Positions 25,450 to 34,377 of a stretch of DNA of 64,000 bases are shown here, piece by piece. Both the position numbers and the translations under genes were made by a program. A model generated the notes under the pieces. The model made no database searches, was not told the origin of the DNA, and saw only the letters and a program-made list of their open reading frames with translations. Numbering within the stretch: the first letter of the stretch is position 1; the number at the start of each line of letters is the position of its first letter. The stretch is from Sphingopyxis microcysteis (lineage in GTDB: Bacteria; Pseudomonadota; Alphaproteobacteria; Sphingomonadales; Sphingomonadaceae): positions 744,001 to 808,000 of the forward strand of contig NZ_JAANYY010000002.1 of the NCBI RefSeq assembly GCF_012274265.1, read 5' to 3'.

Positions 25450-25579
25450 CCTGGGTGTCCGCTCTCGTTTCGCGCGCCTGCGCCTTGCGCTTGCGCAAAT
25501 TCTCGCGCAGCGCCTCGGCCAGACGGCGTTCGCGTTCGATATCGGCGGGGGAGGGGGCTTTGCTCACCTTCACGGCCAT
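25439..25579 (-). CDS. Small basic/charged protein, 46 residues
   Basis: Short frame: ATG at 25579, stop at 25439. The product begins MAVKVSKAPSPADIERERRL and continues with ALRENLRKRKAQARE, one charged amphipathic helix. Small sphingomonad proteins with the pattern ERERRLAxALRxNLRRRKAQAR are familiar to me as conserved hypotheticals, which is why I trust it over the longer overlapping frame. The ATG is preceded by GGGGGC, a weak ribosome site. Function unknown. Confidence 0.65.
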   Translation of the reverse strand: MAVKVSKAPSPADIERERRLAEALRENLRKRKAQARETRADTQAKD

Positions 25580-25685
25580 GCCCCCGAAATTGCCCCATCG
25601 TCAACCCTGGCACCTTGACAGGCGCGGGACGCCCCGCCATAGGCCGCGCCTGCCCACCGAACAGAGGTTCGCCGGGCGCCCGGTT

Positions 25686-25760
25686 GCTGCTGTAGCTCAG
25701 TGGTAGAGCGCGTCATTGGTAATGACGAGGTCGACAGTTCAATCCTGTCCAGCAGCACCA
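25686..25760 (+). tRNA. tRNA-Thr (GGT anticodon)
   Basis: 75 nt including CCA. The acceptor GCTGCTG pairs with CAGCAGC. The D arm has GCTCAGTGGTAGAGC, the anticodon loop is TTGGTAA (anticodon GGU in RNA), and the T arm is ACAGTTCAATCCTGT. A normal class I tRNA. Confidence 0.96.
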
Positions 25761-25766
25761 TTTTCC

Positions 25767-26645
25767 TTAAATCTTCGCCGCCAGCAACCAGTCGTGGAAC
25801 AGCTTGACCGCGGGCTGGCGCAGCGCGCGCGGGCGGCAGACGAACCAATAGCTGTACGGGCTGTCGACGTCGAAATCGAACAGGCGGACCAGTCGCGGAT
25901 CGTTGGCATCGTCGAGATGATGGCCGTGCATGAACGCAATGCCGATGCCCTGCGCCGCCGCCTCGAGCATCAGCGGTCCCGAATCGAAATAGTCGATTCC
26001 CGCAGGTTCCAGATAGGGCATGCCGATCGCCTTTTTCCATTCGGTGAAGGTTTCCGGCATCTCGCGGTGGAGCAGCACGGTCATGCGCTGCAATTGTTCG
26101 GGAACGGCGATGGCGCGATTCCCGTCGGTCAGCGTTCGTGCAGCGATCGGGAACACCTTGTCCTGATCGAGCCGCGCCGCATAAAGCGCAGGGTCGATCG
26201 AGCGGGCTAGCGCGATCGCGGCATCGATGCCGTCGCCCAGCCGTGCTTCGGCATGCGACATCGTGTCGATGTCGATGTGCAGTTCGGGATGTTCGCGGCG
26301 CAGTTCGGGCAAGCGCGGGAACAGGCGTTGCTGCGCAAAGAGCGGCAGCACGTTGAGATGCAGACGCAGCGACGCGTCGGGACTGCCGACTTGGCCGATC
26401 ACGGTGCGCAATTCGTCGAGGATTGGCGCCAGCTGACCCTGCAGCGCGCGCCCCGCCTCGGTCAGGCTGAGCCCATGGTGATGGCGGTTGAACAGCGGTC
26501 GCCCGACGGCGTGTTCGAGCGTCTGGATGCGCCGCGACAGCGCAGGCATCGACAGGCCAAGTTCGATCGCGGCGGCCTTGACGGTGCCGTGGCGCGCGAC
26601 CTCCAGAAAGGCTTCCATGCTGCTGAGGGGAGGAAGGCGGGGCAT
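25767..26645 (-). CDS. LysR-family regulator (GcvA-like)
   Basis: 292 residues. An N-terminal winged helix (LSSMEAFLEVARHGTVKAAA, then LSMPALSRRIQTLE) is followed by a type 2 periplasmic-binding fold for a co-inducer (about 95-292). The variety with PLFNRHHHGLSLTEAG is close to the GcvA/AmpR branch. The start at 26645 (MPRLPPLSSM) fits the family; 20 upstream codons remain open. It is divergent from the Cdc48-like gene. A CACAA-TT-TTGTG palindrome lies 38 bp upstream. Confidence 0.88.
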   Translation of the reverse strand: MPRLPPLSSMEAFLEVARHGTVKAAAIELGLSMPALSRRIQTLEHAVGRPLFNRHHHGLSLTEAGRALQGQLAPILDELRTVIGQVGSPDASLRLHLNVLPLFAQQRLFPRLPELRREHPELHIDIDTMSHAEARLGDGIDAAIALARSIDPALYAARLDQDKVFPIAARTLTDGNRAIAVPEQLQRMTVLLHREMPETFTEWKKAIGMPYLEPAGIDYFDSGPLMLEAAAQGIGIAFMHGHHLDDANDPRLVRLFDFDVDSPYSYWFVCRPRALRQPAVKLFHDWLLAAKI

Positions 26646-26682
26646 ATCGGGCGCCGATGATACATGCCGCCGCGCGATGTGC

Positions 26683-26694
26683 CACAATTTTGTG
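26683..26694. promoter_or_regulatory. CACAATTTTGTG palindrome, possible operator
   Basis: 5-2-5 inverted repeat in the 153-bp spacer between the divergent LysR and Cdc48-like genes. Its position fits autoregulation by the LysR protein, but only symmetry supports this. Confidence 0.3.
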
Positions 26695-26798
26695 CAGTGC
26701 GTCATAGGATTGCGGGCGCCGCGACGCGGGCGAGGGGTCGCAAATCGGGAACGACCTCCCTATCTTCGGCATTCTGACCTTTTTGAGGGAGACGCGCC

Positions 26799-29126
26799 TT
26801 GGCCGACGCCGCGGTAAAAGAAAAACAGGTGAAACTGCAGGTGGCGAATTCGCGCGCCGAAGAAAGCGGCGGCGGCATAGCGCGCATCCCGCGCGCGGCG
26901 ATGGCCCAATTGGGCGTGACCGAGGGCGATATCGTCGAGATCAGCGGCAAGCGACAGACCGCCTCGCGCGTCGTCGCCCCCTATGCCGAGGATGAGGGGC
27001 TGGAGGTTATCCGCCTCGACGGGTTGCAGCGCGCGAATGCCGGCGCGGGCGCGGGCGATATGGTGGTGCTGAGCCGCGTCGAAGCCCGCCCGGCGACGCG
27101 CGTCGTGTTCGCGCCTGCGCAGGAAAATCTGCGTTTGCAGGGATCGGCGAATGCACTGAAGCGCAGCTTTTTCGGGCGCCCGGTGGTGACCGGCGACACC
27201 GTTGCGACTGCGGGCCAGCAGCGGCTCGAATCGGGTGATATGCCGCCGCAGCTGCGCCAGATGCTCAATGCGCCCGCCTATGCGCTCGCCGAAGTGCGGT
27301 TGGTCGTCGTCTCCGCGGCGCCCAAGGGGGTCGTGTTCATCGACGAAAACACCGAAATCGAACTGCTGCCCGAATATCAGGAGCCGCAGGACGCGCGCCG
27401 CACCGATGTCACCTATGACGATCTGGGCGGGCTGGGCGAAACGATCGACCAGCTGCGCGAGATGGTCGAACTGCCGCTACGCTATCCCGAATTGTTCCGC
27501 CGCCTGGGCGTCGACCCGCCGCGCGGGGTGCTGCTCCATGGCCCGCCGGGGACCGGCAAGACGCGGCTGGCGCGCGCGGTCGCCAACGAGAGTGAGGCGC
27601 AGTTTTTCCTGATCAACGGCCCTGAAATTATGGGTTCGGCCTATGGCGAATCCGAAAAGCGGCTGCGCGATATTTTCGAACAGGCGGCAAAGGCCGCGCC
27701 GTCGATCCTGTTCATCGACGAGATCGATTCGATCGCGCCGAAGCGCGGGCAGGTGACGGGCGAGGCCGAAAAACGCCTCGTCGCGCAGTTGCTGACCTTG
27801 ATGGACGGGTTGGAGCCGCGCACCAACCTGGTCGTCATTGCAGCGACGAATCGCCCCGACGCGATCGACGAGGCGTTGCGCCGTCCGGGCCGCTTCGATC
27901 GCGAGATCGTGATCGGGGTTCCCGACGAAAGTGGGCGGCGGGAAATTTTGGGTATCCACACGCGCGGTATGCCGCTGTCGGCCGACGTGGACCTTGCGGA
28001 ACTCGCGCGCACCACCTTTGGTTTTGTCGGCGCCGACATGGCGTCGCTGACCCGCGAAGCGGCGATCGAGGCGGTGCGGCGAATCATGCCCAAGCTCGAC
28101 CTCGCAGAAGGGACGATCCCGCCGGAGGTGCTGGAGGAACTGCGCGTCACGCGCGATGATTTCAGCAATGCACTGAAACGCGTGCAGCCGTCCGCTATGC
28201 GCGAGGTGATGGTGCAGGCGCCGACGACGCGATGGAGCGACATCGGCGGGCTGGATGCGGCGCGCGAAAAGCTGATCGAAGGGGTCGAGCTGCCGCTCAA
28301 GCATCCCGAAGCTTTTCGGCGGCTGGGCATCCGGGCCGCCAAGGGCTTTCTGCTCTACGGCCCGCCCGGGACCGGCAAGACCCTGCTGGCCAAGGCGGCG
28401 GCGCGCGAATCCGACGCCAATTTCATCTCGATCAAGTCGTCCGACCTGCTGTCGAAATGGTATGGCGAGAGCGAGCAACAGATTGCGCGGCTGTTTGCAC
28501 GCGCGCGCGCCGTGGCGCCGACGATCATCTTCATCGACGAGCTCGACAGCTTGGTGCCCGCCCGCGGCAGCGGCACATCGGGCGAGCCGCAGGTGACCGA
28601 ACGTGTCGTCAACACGATCCTGGCCGAGATGGACGGGATCGAGGAAATGCAGTCGGTGGTCGTCATCGGCGCTACCAATCGCCCGAACCTGATCGATCCT
28701 GCCTTGCTGCGACCCGGTCGGCTCGACGAGCTGATCTATGTTTCGGTGCCGGACAAGGACGGGCGCCGCCGCATCCTCGAGATTCAGACCGCCAAGATGC
28801 CGCTGGCGGGCGACGTCGATCTGGCGGCGCTGGCGGAGAAGGCCGACCGGTTTACCGGCGCCGATCTGGAAGATCTGACCCGCCGCGCCGGTCTCGCTGC
28901 GCTCAAGCGGTCAATCAACAGCGACGCGGTGACGATGGCCGATTTCGAAACGGCGCTGAAGGATACCCGCGCTTCGGTCACCGAGGCGATGGAAAAGGAT
29001 TATGAAAAGATCCAGGGCGAGATCAAGCAGGCGGCGATGAGCGTCAATCCGATCGGCTTTTTTGCGCCCGGCATGCTCAAGCCGGTGCGCGAGCAGAAAC
29101 ATGCCGACGACGTGGTCAAGGATTAG
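26799..29126 (+). CDS. Cdc48/p97-type AAA ATPase (VAT-like)
   Basis: 775 residues. The N-terminal double-psi-barrel (about 10-95) and following domain resemble archaeal VAT and eukaryotic Cdc48. AAA domain D1: Walker A GPPGTGKTRLARA, Walker B SILFIDEIDSIAPKRG. Domain D2: [36 protein letters not shown]. The two domains are joined by an Ile-Asp-Leu-rich linker, and pore residues follow each Walker A. Such proteins unfold ubiquitinated or other tagged substrates in archaea and eukaryotes; the bacterial role is poorly known. The start is TTG preceded by GAGGGAG. A palindrome follows the stop. Confidence 0.92.
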   Translation: MADAAVKEKQVKLQVANSRAEESGGGIARIPRAAMAQLGVTEGDIVEISGKRQTASRVVAPYAEDEGLEVIRLDGLQRANAGAGAGDMVVLSRVEARPATRVVFAPAQENLRLQGSANALKRSFFGRPVVTGDTVATAGQQRLESGDMPPQLRQMLNAPAYALAEVRLVVVSAAPKGVVFIDENTEIELLPEYQEPQDARRTDVTYDDLGGLGETIDQLREMVELPLRYPELFRRLGVDPPRGVLLHGPPGTGKTRLARAVANESEAQFFLINGPEIMGSAYGESEKRLRDIFEQAAKAAPSILFIDEIDSIAPKRGQVTGEAEKRLVAQLLTLMDGLEPRTNLVVIAATNRPDAIDEALRRPGRFDREIVIGVPDESGRREILGIHTRGMPLSADVDLAELARTTFGFVGADMASLTREAAIEAVRRIMPKLDLAEGTIPPEVLEELRVTRDDFSNALKRVQPSAMREVMVQAPTTRWSDIGGLDAAREKLIEGVELPLKHPEAFRRLGIRAAKGFLLYGPPGTGKTLLAKAAARESDANFISIKSSDLLSKWYGESEQQIARLFARARAVAPTIIFIDELDSLVPARGSGTSGEPQVTERVVNTILAEMDGIEEMQSVVVIGATNRPNLIDPALLRPGRLDELIYVSVPDKDGRRRILEIQTAKMPLAGDVDLAALAEKADRFTGADLEDLTRRAGLAALKRSINSDAVTMADFETALKDTRASVTEAMEKDYEKIQGEIKQAAMSVNPIGFFAPGMLKPVREQKHADDVVKD

Positions 29127-29139
29127 CGTCGAAGTCAAA

Positions 29140-29208
29140 CCGTAGCCCTGAGGCTGTCGAAGGGCGCTTATCCGAATAGGCGCCATTCGACAGGCCCAAG
29201 GGCTACGG
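29140..29208. repeat. Palindromic repeat (CCGTAGCCCTGAGGCTGTCGAAG), intergenic copy
   Basis: Inverted repeat with arms starting CCGTAGCCCTGAGGCTGTCG and ending with GGGCTACGG, containing several mismatches. Same family as 15842-15900. It is between the convergent Cdc48-like and MFS genes. Confidence 0.85.
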
Positions 29209-30522
29209 CGATTTGGTTTCGGGCTGGTCCAAGCGCAGCGCGGACCAGCCCCACAGCACCAGCCAGCCGCAGAAACCCGCCATCAGCCCATAAGCGACCA
29301 TGGGGTGCCAGTTATAGAGCAGCACCCCGATCGCCGGGGAGACGATATAGGCCGATCCGTTGATCGACGCGGTCATGCCCGCGACACTCCCTTGATCGCG
29401 GCGCGGCACCGATAGCGAGGCGCCTGCCGTAAAGCCGGGGCGGAAAAGCCCGAAGCCTAGCGAGGCGAGCGCGAAGCCGATCACGATGCCGTGCAGATCC
29501 TGCGCGACGCCCGTGATGATCAGCCCGCTGGCGCCGAGCGCGGCGCCGATCAGCACCGCGGTACGCGCCGAAGGCTTGAGCAACGGGATCAGGCCCCATT
29601 GCGACAACAGCGTGGCAAAGGCGCCAGCCATCAGCACGATGCCGGTCATGGCGGCGCCCTCGTCGGGGCGCGGACGAAGCTCGAGCCGGTCGAGGATCAG
29701 AAAGCCGATCACGCCCAGCATCATCGCCTGCGCTTGCCCGCCATAGAGGCCGGCGAGCATCCACGCCCGCACGCGTTTGTCGGTCCAGCGCAGCGGGGTC
29801 GGGGCCGGGGCGTCGCTGTCGACCATATCGTCGTCGCTGTCGTTGCTGGCCGATGCGGGCGATCCTGCCGCGGTCGGATAGGCCGCGATCGCGCCACGCG
29901 CGGCAAACCTTGGAACATCGTTGGGCAGCCGCCAGCGCAGCATGATGAGCACGATCAGGCCGATCAGCGCAAACACGAGCAGCGGTCCTGACAGCCCGAC
30001 GAAGGGGAGGATGAACAGCGGTGCGATCGCCGGGCCGATGACCGTTCCCAGTCCGAAAGACGAGGAAACGAGCGACAGCGCCTGCGTGCGCTCCTCCGGA
30101 TCGGTGCGCGATGCGACATAGGCCTGGACCGCGGGCGGCGCCGCCGAACCCAGCCCGCCGTACAGGCTGCGAAACAGCGCAAAGATGATGAAGGTGGTTC
30201 CGGCGGCCAGATAGCCCGCCAGCCCCGCCCACAGCGCCAGCCCGCAAAACGCCATCGACAGCATGAAACCAACGACCCCCAGCGCCATCAGCGCCTTGCG
30301 CCCGCGCTGGTCCGACTGACGCGCCCAATAGGGTGCGGTCATCACCCACAGCAGCGCCGACCAGCTGAACGCCAGGCTGACCCACACGTCGGGAATGTGC
30401 AATTTGGCGCCAATCGCGGGCAGGATCGACTGCATCGCGGTATTGCCCGCGGCGGCGACCAGCATCACAGCGAACAGCACCGCCATGCGGTCGGCGGGGA
30501 TCGAGCGCGATAGAGTCGCCAT
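29203..30522 (-). CDS. Major facilitator superfamily transporter
   Basis: 439 residues with about 12 membrane helices. Family signs are the loop after helix 2 (YWARQSDQRGRKALM, the MFS A motif region) and the paired halves. A charged central loop (DSDDDMVDSDAPAPTP) separates the halves. The substrate cannot be inferred. The 3' end overlaps the palindrome at 29140-29208 by a few bases. Confidence 0.9.
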   Translation of the reverse strand: MATLSRSIPADRMAVLFAVMLVAAAGNTAMQSILPAIGAKLHIPDVWVSLAFSWSALLWVMTAPYWARQSDQRGRKALMALGVVGFMLSMAFCGLALWAGLAGYLAAGTTFIIFALFRSLYGGLGSAAPPAVQAYVASRTDPEERTQALSLVSSSFGLGTVIGPAIAPLFILPFVGLSGPLLVFALIGLIVLIMLRWRLPNDVPRFAARGAIAAYPTAAGSPASASNDSDDDMVDSDAPAPTPLRWTDKRVRAWMLAGLYGGQAQAMMLGVIGFLILDRLELRPRPDEGAAMTGIVLMAGAFATLLSQWGLIPLLKPSARTAVLIGAALGASGLIITGVAQDLHGIVIGFALASLGFGLFRPGFTAGASLSVPRRDQGSVAGMTASINGSAYIVSPAIGVLLYNWHPMVAYGLMAGFCGWLVLWGWSALRLDQPETKSP

Positions 30523-30673
30523 GCCGGAAATCCCCTTTGCTATTCAACCTGCGCAACCCGGCCTTTCCCTACACGCGGGCGCCCCGCTGTCCAGAGTCAA
30601 GACAGACTCTTTCCTTGCGCCCGCGCGCTGTTTTTGCCACGCCCACGGCAACCGCAACAACGCGAAAGCCACC

Positions 30674-31312
30674 ATGACCAATCCGCGGGCGCAGGCCCAA
30701 GAAACGAAAGCCCCGCTGGCCCGTCGGCTGCGCGAGGGTTTCAAACGCTTTTTCGGGCCGTGGGGCATGTTTGTCCGTGGCTTCATCAAGCATCCGGTCA
30801 TGGTGGGATCGATCGTGCCGTCGTCGCCGACGCTGATCCGCCACATGCTGCGCCCCGTCGATTGGAAGAACACGAAGCTGTTCGTCGAATATGGCCCCGG
30901 GGTCGGCACCTTTTGCCGTCCGGTACTCGAACGCATGGCGGGCGATGCGACGCTGATCGCGATCGACACCAACGAGGATTTCATCGATTATTTGCGGAAG
31001 GACATCCGCGACAGCCGCTTTATCGCGGTCCATGGGTCGGCGGCCGAGGTGGAAGAGATCATCGCGGCGCATGGCTTTGACAAGGCGGATTATGTGCTGT
31101 CGGGTCTGCCCTTTTCCACTTTGCCCGCGGGTGTCGGCCCGGCCATCGCCGCCGCAACGCATCGCGTGCTGCGCCCCGGCGGAGCCTTTCTTGTCTATCA
31201 GTTCCGCGCCCGCGCGCGCGATTTTCTGGCGCCGCACTTCGCCCGCATCGACAATGCGTTCGAATGGGTGAACGTCCCGCCGTGTTTCCTGTTCTGGGGC
31301 TGGAAAGACTAA
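30674..31312 (+). CDS. SAM-dependent methyltransferase, phospholipid N-methyltransferase-like
   Basis: 212 residues, class I methyltransferase. After an N-terminal amphipathic stretch (RLREGFKRFFGPWGMFVRGF) come the SAM-binding FVEYGPGVGTFCR and acidic IAIDTNEDF, then VLSGLPFSTLP, an active-site motif of PmtA/OlsG-type enzymes that methylate phosphatidylethanolamine or aminolipids. The start at 30674 is chosen from the conserved start of the domain. It converges on the phospholipase-D-family gene with a 4-bp overlap, so two phospholipid enzymes lie side by side. Confidence 0.82.
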   Translation: MTNPRAQAQETKAPLARRLREGFKRFFGPWGMFVRGFIKHPVMVGSIVPSSPTLIRHMLRPVDWKNTKLFVEYGPGVGTFCRPVLERMAGDATLIAIDTNEDFIDYLRKDIRDSRFIAVHGSAAEVEEIIAAHGFDKADYVLSGLPFSTLPAGVGPAIAAATHRVLRPGGAFLVYQFRARARDFLAPHFARIDNAFEWVNVPPCFLFWGWKD

Positions 31313-32505
31313 ACTTCCAAATCTGGATCGGGATCACCCAGCCCGAAGTTAAGCCGCCGCGACACGGTATAATCCGCGGCACCCACCACGAACCACGCCA
31401 ACGTCCAGCGTAGCCGGGTCAGCCAGCCTGCGCGCGCTTTGTGCGATGCGCGCGTGATATTTTCGCATTCGGGCTGCTGCGCCGCGATGAAGCCGCGCAT
31501 TTGCGCCGCAAAACCGGCGTCGGCGACGCGCAGCATCACTTCGACATTCACGAACAGGCTGCGCATGTCGAAATTTGCGGTGCCGATATAGACGACATCG
31601 TCGATCACGATCAGCTTCATGTGCAGCTTGCACGGCTGATATTCCCAGATCTGCGCACCCTTGCGCAGCAGATAGCCATAGAGCAGCCGCGAGGCGCCGA
31701 TCGTCGCGGCATTGTCCGATTTCGCCGCCATGATGAAGCGCGCACGCCCGTCGCGCGCGACCCGGCCCAGTCGCCGCAACATGCCCTGCCCGGGCGAGAA
31801 ATAGGCCATCGCCATATCGAGCTGCCGCGCGCCGGTGAGGTCGGTGCGCACCGCCCGCGCCCATGGCGACAACCGCTGCGTCGGGCCGCCGACGAGCCAG
31901 GTGACCGGCCCGGCCTCGACCGGCCATTCGCGGATCAGGCGGCGCAGCATCAACAGCTTGCCGTCATGGTTCACCGTATAGTCGTGGATCGCCTCGAACC
32001 AGGCGACCATCCGCGCTACCGATGGGCCGCGAACCACGATCCCCAGGTCAAACCAGCAATTGTCGGGCTGTGTCCCCAGATACGGCGCGGCGATGTTGAA
32101 GCCGCCGGTTATCGCCACCGTCTCGTCGATCAGCAGCAATTTCTGATGATTGCGGATCAAATAGCTCGACCGCCAGCGCCGCGAGAAGAAGGTCACGCTG
32201 CCGCCCGCTTCGCGCAGCGGGGTAAAGATGCTGTCGGAAATATCCGACGATCCGAAGCTGTCGATCACCGCGCGGACGCGCACGCCGCGCCGCGCCGCGA
32301 TGGTCATCGCATCGAGCACCCGCGTTCCGGCGGCGTCATGTTCGAAAATATACATGATGATGTCGATGCTGCGGATCGCACCGTTCAACAGCGTCAGGAT
32401 ATGGTTGAGCCGCTGGTCGCCATCGACGATGACCTCCAGCCGATGGCCCGCGAGGTCGGCGGTCAGCGTGTCGGGATCGCTGGCGGGGCAGGGCGCGTCG
32501 CTCAT
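31309..32505 (-). CDS. Cardiolipin synthase-like phospholipase D family protein
   Basis: 398 residues. Two HKD motifs: NHQKLLLIDE (about residue 133) and LHMKLIVIDD (about residue 295), the paired active site of PLD enzymes. It lacks the N-terminal membrane helices of ClsA, resembling soluble ClsB-type cardiolipin synthases. A start at 32505 (MSDAPCPAS) has GGAGG immediately before it, with tight spacing; a TTG start 36 bp upstream is an alternative. Confidence 0.86.
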   Translation of the reverse strand: MSDAPCPASDPDTLTADLAGHRLEVIVDGDQRLNHILTLLNGAIRSIDIIMYIFEHDAAGTRVLDAMTIAARRGVRVRAVIDSFGSSDISDSIFTPLREAGGSVTFFSRRWRSSYLIRNHQKLLLIDETVAITGGFNIAAPYLGTQPDNCWFDLGIVVRGPSVARMVAWFEAIHDYTVNHDGKLLMLRRLIREWPVEAGPVTWLVGGPTQRLSPWARAVRTDLTGARQLDMAMAYFSPGQGMLRRLGRVARDGRARFIMAAKSDNAATIGASRLLYGYLLRKGAQIWEYQPCKLHMKLIVIDDVVYIGTANFDMRSLFVNVEVMLRVADAGFAAQMRGFIAAQQPECENITRASHKARAGWLTRLRWTLAWFVVGAADYTVSRRLNFGLGDPDPDLEV

Positions 32506-32555
32506 CCTCCGCTCATAGGCGGCGCGACGCGAACCCCGCAAGGCCAGCGCTTTTA

Positions 32556-32584
32556 TTGACAGCGGCGGGCCGTCCTGCTAGCGC
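32556..32584 (+). promoter_or_regulatory. Possible -35/-10 upstream of rpoZ
   Basis: TTGACA at 32556, 17 bases, then TAGCGC, a weak -10. It lies about 63 bases before the rpoZ start. The spacing is good but the -10 is poor. Confidence 0.3.
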
Positions 32585-32646
32585 GCAGCGCTTGCCGCCA
32601 CGCCTCCATAAAGGGCTGGCCTCTCCTGTATCTTTAAGGAAACAAC

Positions 32647-32991
32647 ATGGCCCGCGTTACCGTCGAGGATTGCGTCGACAAGATTCCCAACCGTTTCGAC
32701 CTGGTCCTGCTCTCCGCGCACCGCGCGCGCGAGATTTCGGGCGGTTCGGAACTGACCGTTGATCGCGACCGCGACAAGAACCCCGTCGTGGCGCTGCGCG
32801 AAATCGCCGAACAGACCGTGCGTCCGAAGGATCTCAAGGAAATGTTGGTTTCGACGCTGCAGAAGGTTGTGATCGACGACGACGATACGCCGGACGAAAT
32901 CAGCTCGATCAGCCGCTCGGCCGAAGCCCTCCGTCTGACCGCCGCCGCGCCGCCGCGCAGCCCCGCAGGCGGTGGCAGCGACTTTGAATAA
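32647..32991 (+). CDS. rpoZ: RNA polymerase omega subunit
   Basis: 114 residues. The beginning [20 protein letters not shown] is a strong omega signature, followed by [15 protein letters not shown] and [10 protein letters not shown]. Omega helps assemble RNA polymerase around beta-prime. AAGGAAA precedes the start. A clear intrinsic terminator follows at 33012-33042. It stands alone here; spoT or gmk, often nearby, are not in the window. Confidence 0.96.
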   Translation: MARVTVEDCVDKIPNRFDLVLLSAHRAREISGGSELTVDRDRDKNPVVALREIAEQTVRPKDLKEMLVSTLQKVVIDDDDTPDEISSISRSAEALRLTAAAPPRSPAGGGSDFE

Positions 32992-33011
32992 GCGCTGCGA
33001 ATAGCGATACG

Positions 33012-33042
33012 AAGGGGCCGCGGGAAACTGCGGCCCTTTTTG
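33012..33042 (+). terminator. Intrinsic terminator after rpoZ
   Basis: Stem GGGGCCGC / GCGGCCC with loop GGGAAACT, followed by a TTTTTG run about 20 bp after the rpoZ stop codon. Confidence 0.85.
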
Positions 33043-33103
33043 TTGCGGCCGGGTGTACGGGTGATGTCGGCTATCGACGATAAGCCGCCGCGCAATCCAG
33101 TCC

Positions 33104-33184
33104 CCGTTCGTATCGAGCGAAGTCGAGATACGCGTGGCTTGGCGTGGGCGATCGGCGTGTCTCGACTTCGCTCGACACGAACGG
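33104..33184. repeat. Palindromic repeat, GTTCGTATCGAGCGAAG family
   Basis: Inverted repeat: CCGTTCGTATCGAGCGAAG on the left, CTTCGCTCGACACGAACGG on the right. The arms differ by a T/C and A/G pair (GTATC versus GACAC), around a 25-bp centre. It is between convergent rpoZ and the DUF3800 gene. Confidence 0.9.
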
Positions 33185-33226
33185 GAATAGGAGACGGTCG
33201 GGAATCCACCCCAATTTAGCGCTCAT

Positions 33227-33832
33227 CTAAGCAATCTGCGTCAACTCCGCGACGCGGATCGCCTTTGACGCCAACATGGGATCGATAATCCGCTGGATAC
33301 GCCGCGCGCGCGGTGAGGCGACGGCGATGTTGAACAGGCTGTTGGCGATCACATCGGCGATCTGCACCCCGTCGCTGCGGCGACTGTCGGCCAGCGAGGC
33401 GCGCCCCCACTGGCCAAGCCCCGACTGAATGTCCGCGCGCACCTTCGCAAGGATCGTTGGGTCGTAGCGACCTTCGTCGATGACCACATCGGTGCACACG
33501 CCGCCGGTTTCGGGGAGCCAACGCCCGACCGCGAGATCGAGCAGCGCCGCGTAGAGGGCGAGGTCGCTGGGCAATGTTCCGCCCGGATTTTTGGCGAGCG
33601 CATCGCGTTTCGCCACCGCGACCCACGCGCGTCCGCCAGCGCGATCGAACAATTCGAGCAGATAGGCCCGCTCGACGATGCTGATCCGGCTGCCTTTCAG
33701 TTCCCCGCGCAGTCCCGTGACGCTGCGAAACCGCTCATGGATGTCGGCGGCAGCCTGCGGGGTGAGCATCACCGCGGCAAAGCTCATCGCCCCTGCGTTG
33801 AGCCCGCCCGATTCGTCGCAATAGATCGTCAC
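33227..33832 (-). CDS. DUF3800 domain protein
   Basis: 201 residues. It opens with IYCDESGGLNAG, the DUF3800 hallmark, an Asp-rich RNase-H-like start. A second acidic site, VVIDEGRYDP, and the Asp in QIADVIANSLF fit the fold. Function of the family is unproven. The start is about 20 bp downstream of the preceding minus-strand gene (33852), suggesting one transcript of three genes. Confidence 0.82.
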   Translation of the reverse strand: MTIYCDESGGLNAGAMSFAAVMLTPQAAADIHERFRSVTGLRGELKGSRISIVERAYLLELFDRAGGRAWVAVAKRDALAKNPGGTLPSDLALYAALLDLAVGRWLPETGGVCTDVVIDEGRYDPTILAKVRADIQSGLGQWGRASLADSRRSDGVQIADVIANSLFNIAVASPRARRIQRIIDPMLASKAIRVAELTQIA

Positions 33833-33851
33833 CGGGCAGGTCGCCGTCCGT

Positions 33852-34337
33852 CTACCGGACGCGCCCGAAGAAAGCGACCGAGCGGCTTTGTCCGGGCGCG
33901 ATCGCGTCAGGCCATGTCCAGCGGACGTGGGTCACGTCGGCCAGGGTCGCAGGCCGCGGCGCCGCACCTTCGACCGGCACGCTCAGCGCGCCCAGCGGCG
34001 CGAACTGCTTGCCGCCATCGACCGAAACGCCAAAGCCCGCCGGGTCGTCCGTGCCGTCGAACAGCAGCGCCGCCGGGATTGGATTGGAGATCACGACACC
34101 CGAAGCGGGCTGCGCGCCATTGTTGGTGAAATTGAGCGAGATGCGCACCCGGTCGCCGGGGACGACGACGTCGGGCGTGTGGTAACTTTTGGCGGCGGGC
34201 TGGCCATCCGGGCCTGCGACGGATTTTTCTACTTCGACCTTGGTGGTCAGCGCGCTCGTGCCTTGTGCCAGCGCCGGTTGGGCGCCAATCATCAGAAGCC
34301 CTGCCGCAGCCCAAATGCCCCACCGTTTTCCCGTCAT
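33852..34337 (-). CDS. Exported DUF11-like protein
   Basis: 161 residues. Signal peptide (about 1-25, WGIWAAAGLLMIGAQPALA) then one DUF11-type beta-sandwich, with NFTNNGAQPASGVVISNPIP and a Gly-Asp-rich strand DDPAGFGVSVDGGKQF. DUF11 modules occur in surface-exposed or cell-wall proteins. Cell-envelope location is likely, function unknown. Confidence 0.75.
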   Translation of the reverse strand: MTGKRWGIWAAAGLLMIGAQPALAQGTSALTTKVEVEKSVAGPDGQPAAKSYHTPDVVVPGDRVRISLNFTNNGAQPASGVVISNPIPAALLFDGTDDPAGFGVSVDGGKQFAPLGALSVPVEGAAPRPATLADVTHVRWTWPDAIAPGQSRSVAFFGRVR

Positions 34338-34377
34338 CGCTGTCTCTCTCCTGATCCGTGTCTGCACCTTTGGCGTA

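Noticed and set aside
25446-25640. 64-codon minus-strand frame overlapping the 46-residue protein
   Set aside because: Its translation is a frame-shadow with no family pattern; the shorter frame matches a recurrent charged small protein.
23858-25760. tRNA genes as attachment sites of an integrated element
   Set aside because: No integrase, no duplicated tRNA end and no phage genes near either tRNA; the DNA between them is ordinary.
9990-33184. Repeated palindromes as a CRISPR array
   Set aside because: Copies are dispersed singly over many kilobases, are inverted pairs and have no regular spacers or cas genes.
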